Positions 6,007 to 6,770 of a stretch of 6,770 bases of DNA are shown one piece after another. The number at the start of each line of letters is the position of its first letter. Within the stretch, counting starts at the first letter, position 1. The stretch lies in NCBI GenBank assembly GCA_007132315.1, contig SLOW01000377.1, positions 1-6,770 on the forward strand, in the 5' to 3' direction. The position numbers and the translations under genes were made by a program. The notes below the pieces were generated by a model, which ran no database searches, was not told the origin of the DNA, and saw only the letters and a program-made list of their open reading frames with translations. Origin of the DNA: Opitutales bacterium (GTDB lineage Bacteria; Verrucomicrobiota; Verrucomicrobiia; Opitutales; T3Sed10-336).

Positions 6007-6644
6007 TGCCGGAACCGACGATCTACGTGTTGGCGGGCGTCAACGGTTCGGGCAAGAGCAGCATCGGAGGGGCGGCGATCGAATCGCGCGGCGTCGTCTA
6101 TTATAATCCGGATGCCGCCGCACGGAAACTGCGTGACATACATCCGCACATGACGCAACGGATGGCCAACGCTCACGCCTGGAACCTGGGCAGAGAGATG
6201 CTGGAAAAAGCCATCGCGAGGAAGGAAATCCACGCCTTCGAGACGACGCTGGGCGGCGATACGATCACCGCACAACTGATCGAGGCCGCCCACCAGGGGC
6301 TGAAAATCAAGGTCTGGTATGCGGGCCTGGAATCGGTCGCGTTACACATCGCCCGGGTCCGGGCGCGAGTCGCCCGCGGCGGGCACAACATTCCCAAAGC
6401 CGACATTCGCAAGCGCTGGGACAGCAGCCGGCGCAACCTCCTCAAATTGCTGCCGCACCTGCGTAGCCTGCGGCTATTCGACAATTCCCGCGACGCCGAT
6501 CCGCACCGGGGACGCCCGCCCGAGCCGCGCCTCCTGCTCCGGATTGACGCGGGAAAGATCGTAGGCCCCAAAGACCTTTCGGGCGCGCCCGACTGGGCCA
6601 AGCCGATTGTCGCCGGCGCCCTGCGCATCCGCGGCAGTGAGTGA
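6006..6644 (+). CDS. Zeta-toxin-like P-loop kinase
   Basis: A 212-residue protein of the zeta toxin/COG4185 family. Classical zeta toxins phosphorylate UDP-N-acetylglucosamine and block cell-wall synthesis; whether this branch uses the same substrate is not shown by sequence. Seen: Walker A GVNGSGKS at residues 11-18, YYNPD at 32-36, the strand ending FETTLGG at 78-84, and the lid-like RVRARVARGGHNIP at 117-130 with following RxxxS residues that hold nucleotide. The C-terminal PDWAKPIV segment is also family-typical. The length suits the compact single-domain members and all key residues are present, so it is likely active. It directly follows a Phd-like antitoxin rather than the classical epsilon protein. 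Confidence 0.85.
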   Translation: MPEPTIYVLAGVNGSGKSSIGGAAIESRGVVYYNPDAAARKLRDIHPHMTQRMANAHAWNLGREMLEKAIARKEIHAFETTLGGDTITAQLIEAAHQGLKIKVWYAGLESVALHIARVRARVARGGHNIPKADIRKRWDSSRRNLLKLLPHLRSLRLFDNSRDADPHRGRPPEPRLLLRIDAGKIVGPKDLSGAPDWAKPIVAGALRIRGSE

Positions 6645-6674
6645 ACCATAAGACACACGAAGCACAATACCCAC

Positions 6675-6770
6675 ATTGAGCCGAACTCTAAGTCGGCCTT
6701 AAAGCTGATTTATCCGTACCATCCGTTATTCGGGGAAGAAATCGACGTTTTTGGTGCGGCGGGAGGTAAG
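6675..6770 (+). CDS. 5' part of a small YPYHPLFG-type protein (runs off right edge)
   Basis: The frame with codons beginning at 6768 is open back to the toxin stop and includes LIYPYHPLFGEEIDVFG. This resembles small proteins with a YP(F/Y)HPL(F/Y)G motif often found next to transposon or integrase genes; recognition is from memory and weak. No ATG is present before the edge, so it either starts at a rare codon (ATT 6675, CTG 6705), is 5' truncated, or is a remnant. The preceding bases 6645-6674 include ACACACGAAGCACA, a degenerate version of dispersed CACGAAG repeats, at the border with the toxin gene. Confidence 0.35.
   Translation, partial: MEPNSKSALKLIYPYHPLFGEEIDVFGAAGGK

Overview
The window is GC-rich bacterial DNA, most likely from a proteobacterium. 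A sulfide-oxidising flavoprotein and several kinds of dispersed short repeat make a sulfur-oxidising gammaproteobacterium a reasonable guess, but nothing here fixes the taxon. No RNA gene, CRISPR array or complete insertion sequence is visible.

Layout: bases 1-923 (minus) hold the first three quarters of a type II sulfide:quinone oxidoreductase with a Tat-like signal; it runs off the left edge. Bases 1067-5405 (minus, transcribed right to left) are a degraded type I restriction-modification locus in the order hsdR', hsdM, rhuM, hsdS'. Only hsdM and rhuM are intact. HsdR is cut to its nuclease domain plus the start of the helicase, and HsdS to about 70 residues. Bases 5614-6644 (plus) are a compact toxin-antitoxin operon: a Phd/YefM-like antitoxin overlapping a zeta-type P-loop kinase toxin by one base. 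At the right edge an open frame begins that resembles a small YPYHPLFG-type protein.

The history of the restriction locus can be read from its scars. The last 71 bases of hsdM occur twice, once at the true end of hsdM and once upstream of hsdS', and rhuM lies between the copies. The second copy is split by a 155-base miniature element flanked by CTAG. Removing the element and one CTAG restores an hsdM stop/hsdS start overlap (ATGA). So the ancestral order was hsdR-hsdM-hsdS with tight coupling; a rhuM segment was later placed between M and S with duplication of the hsdM end, and a miniature element then hit the copy. hsdM also carries an in-frame palindromic repeat insertion with homopolymer runs.

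The methyltransferase probably survives without working specificity or restriction partners from this locus. The adjacent toxin-antitoxin pair and RhuM suggest a small defence/addiction island next to a metabolic gene.
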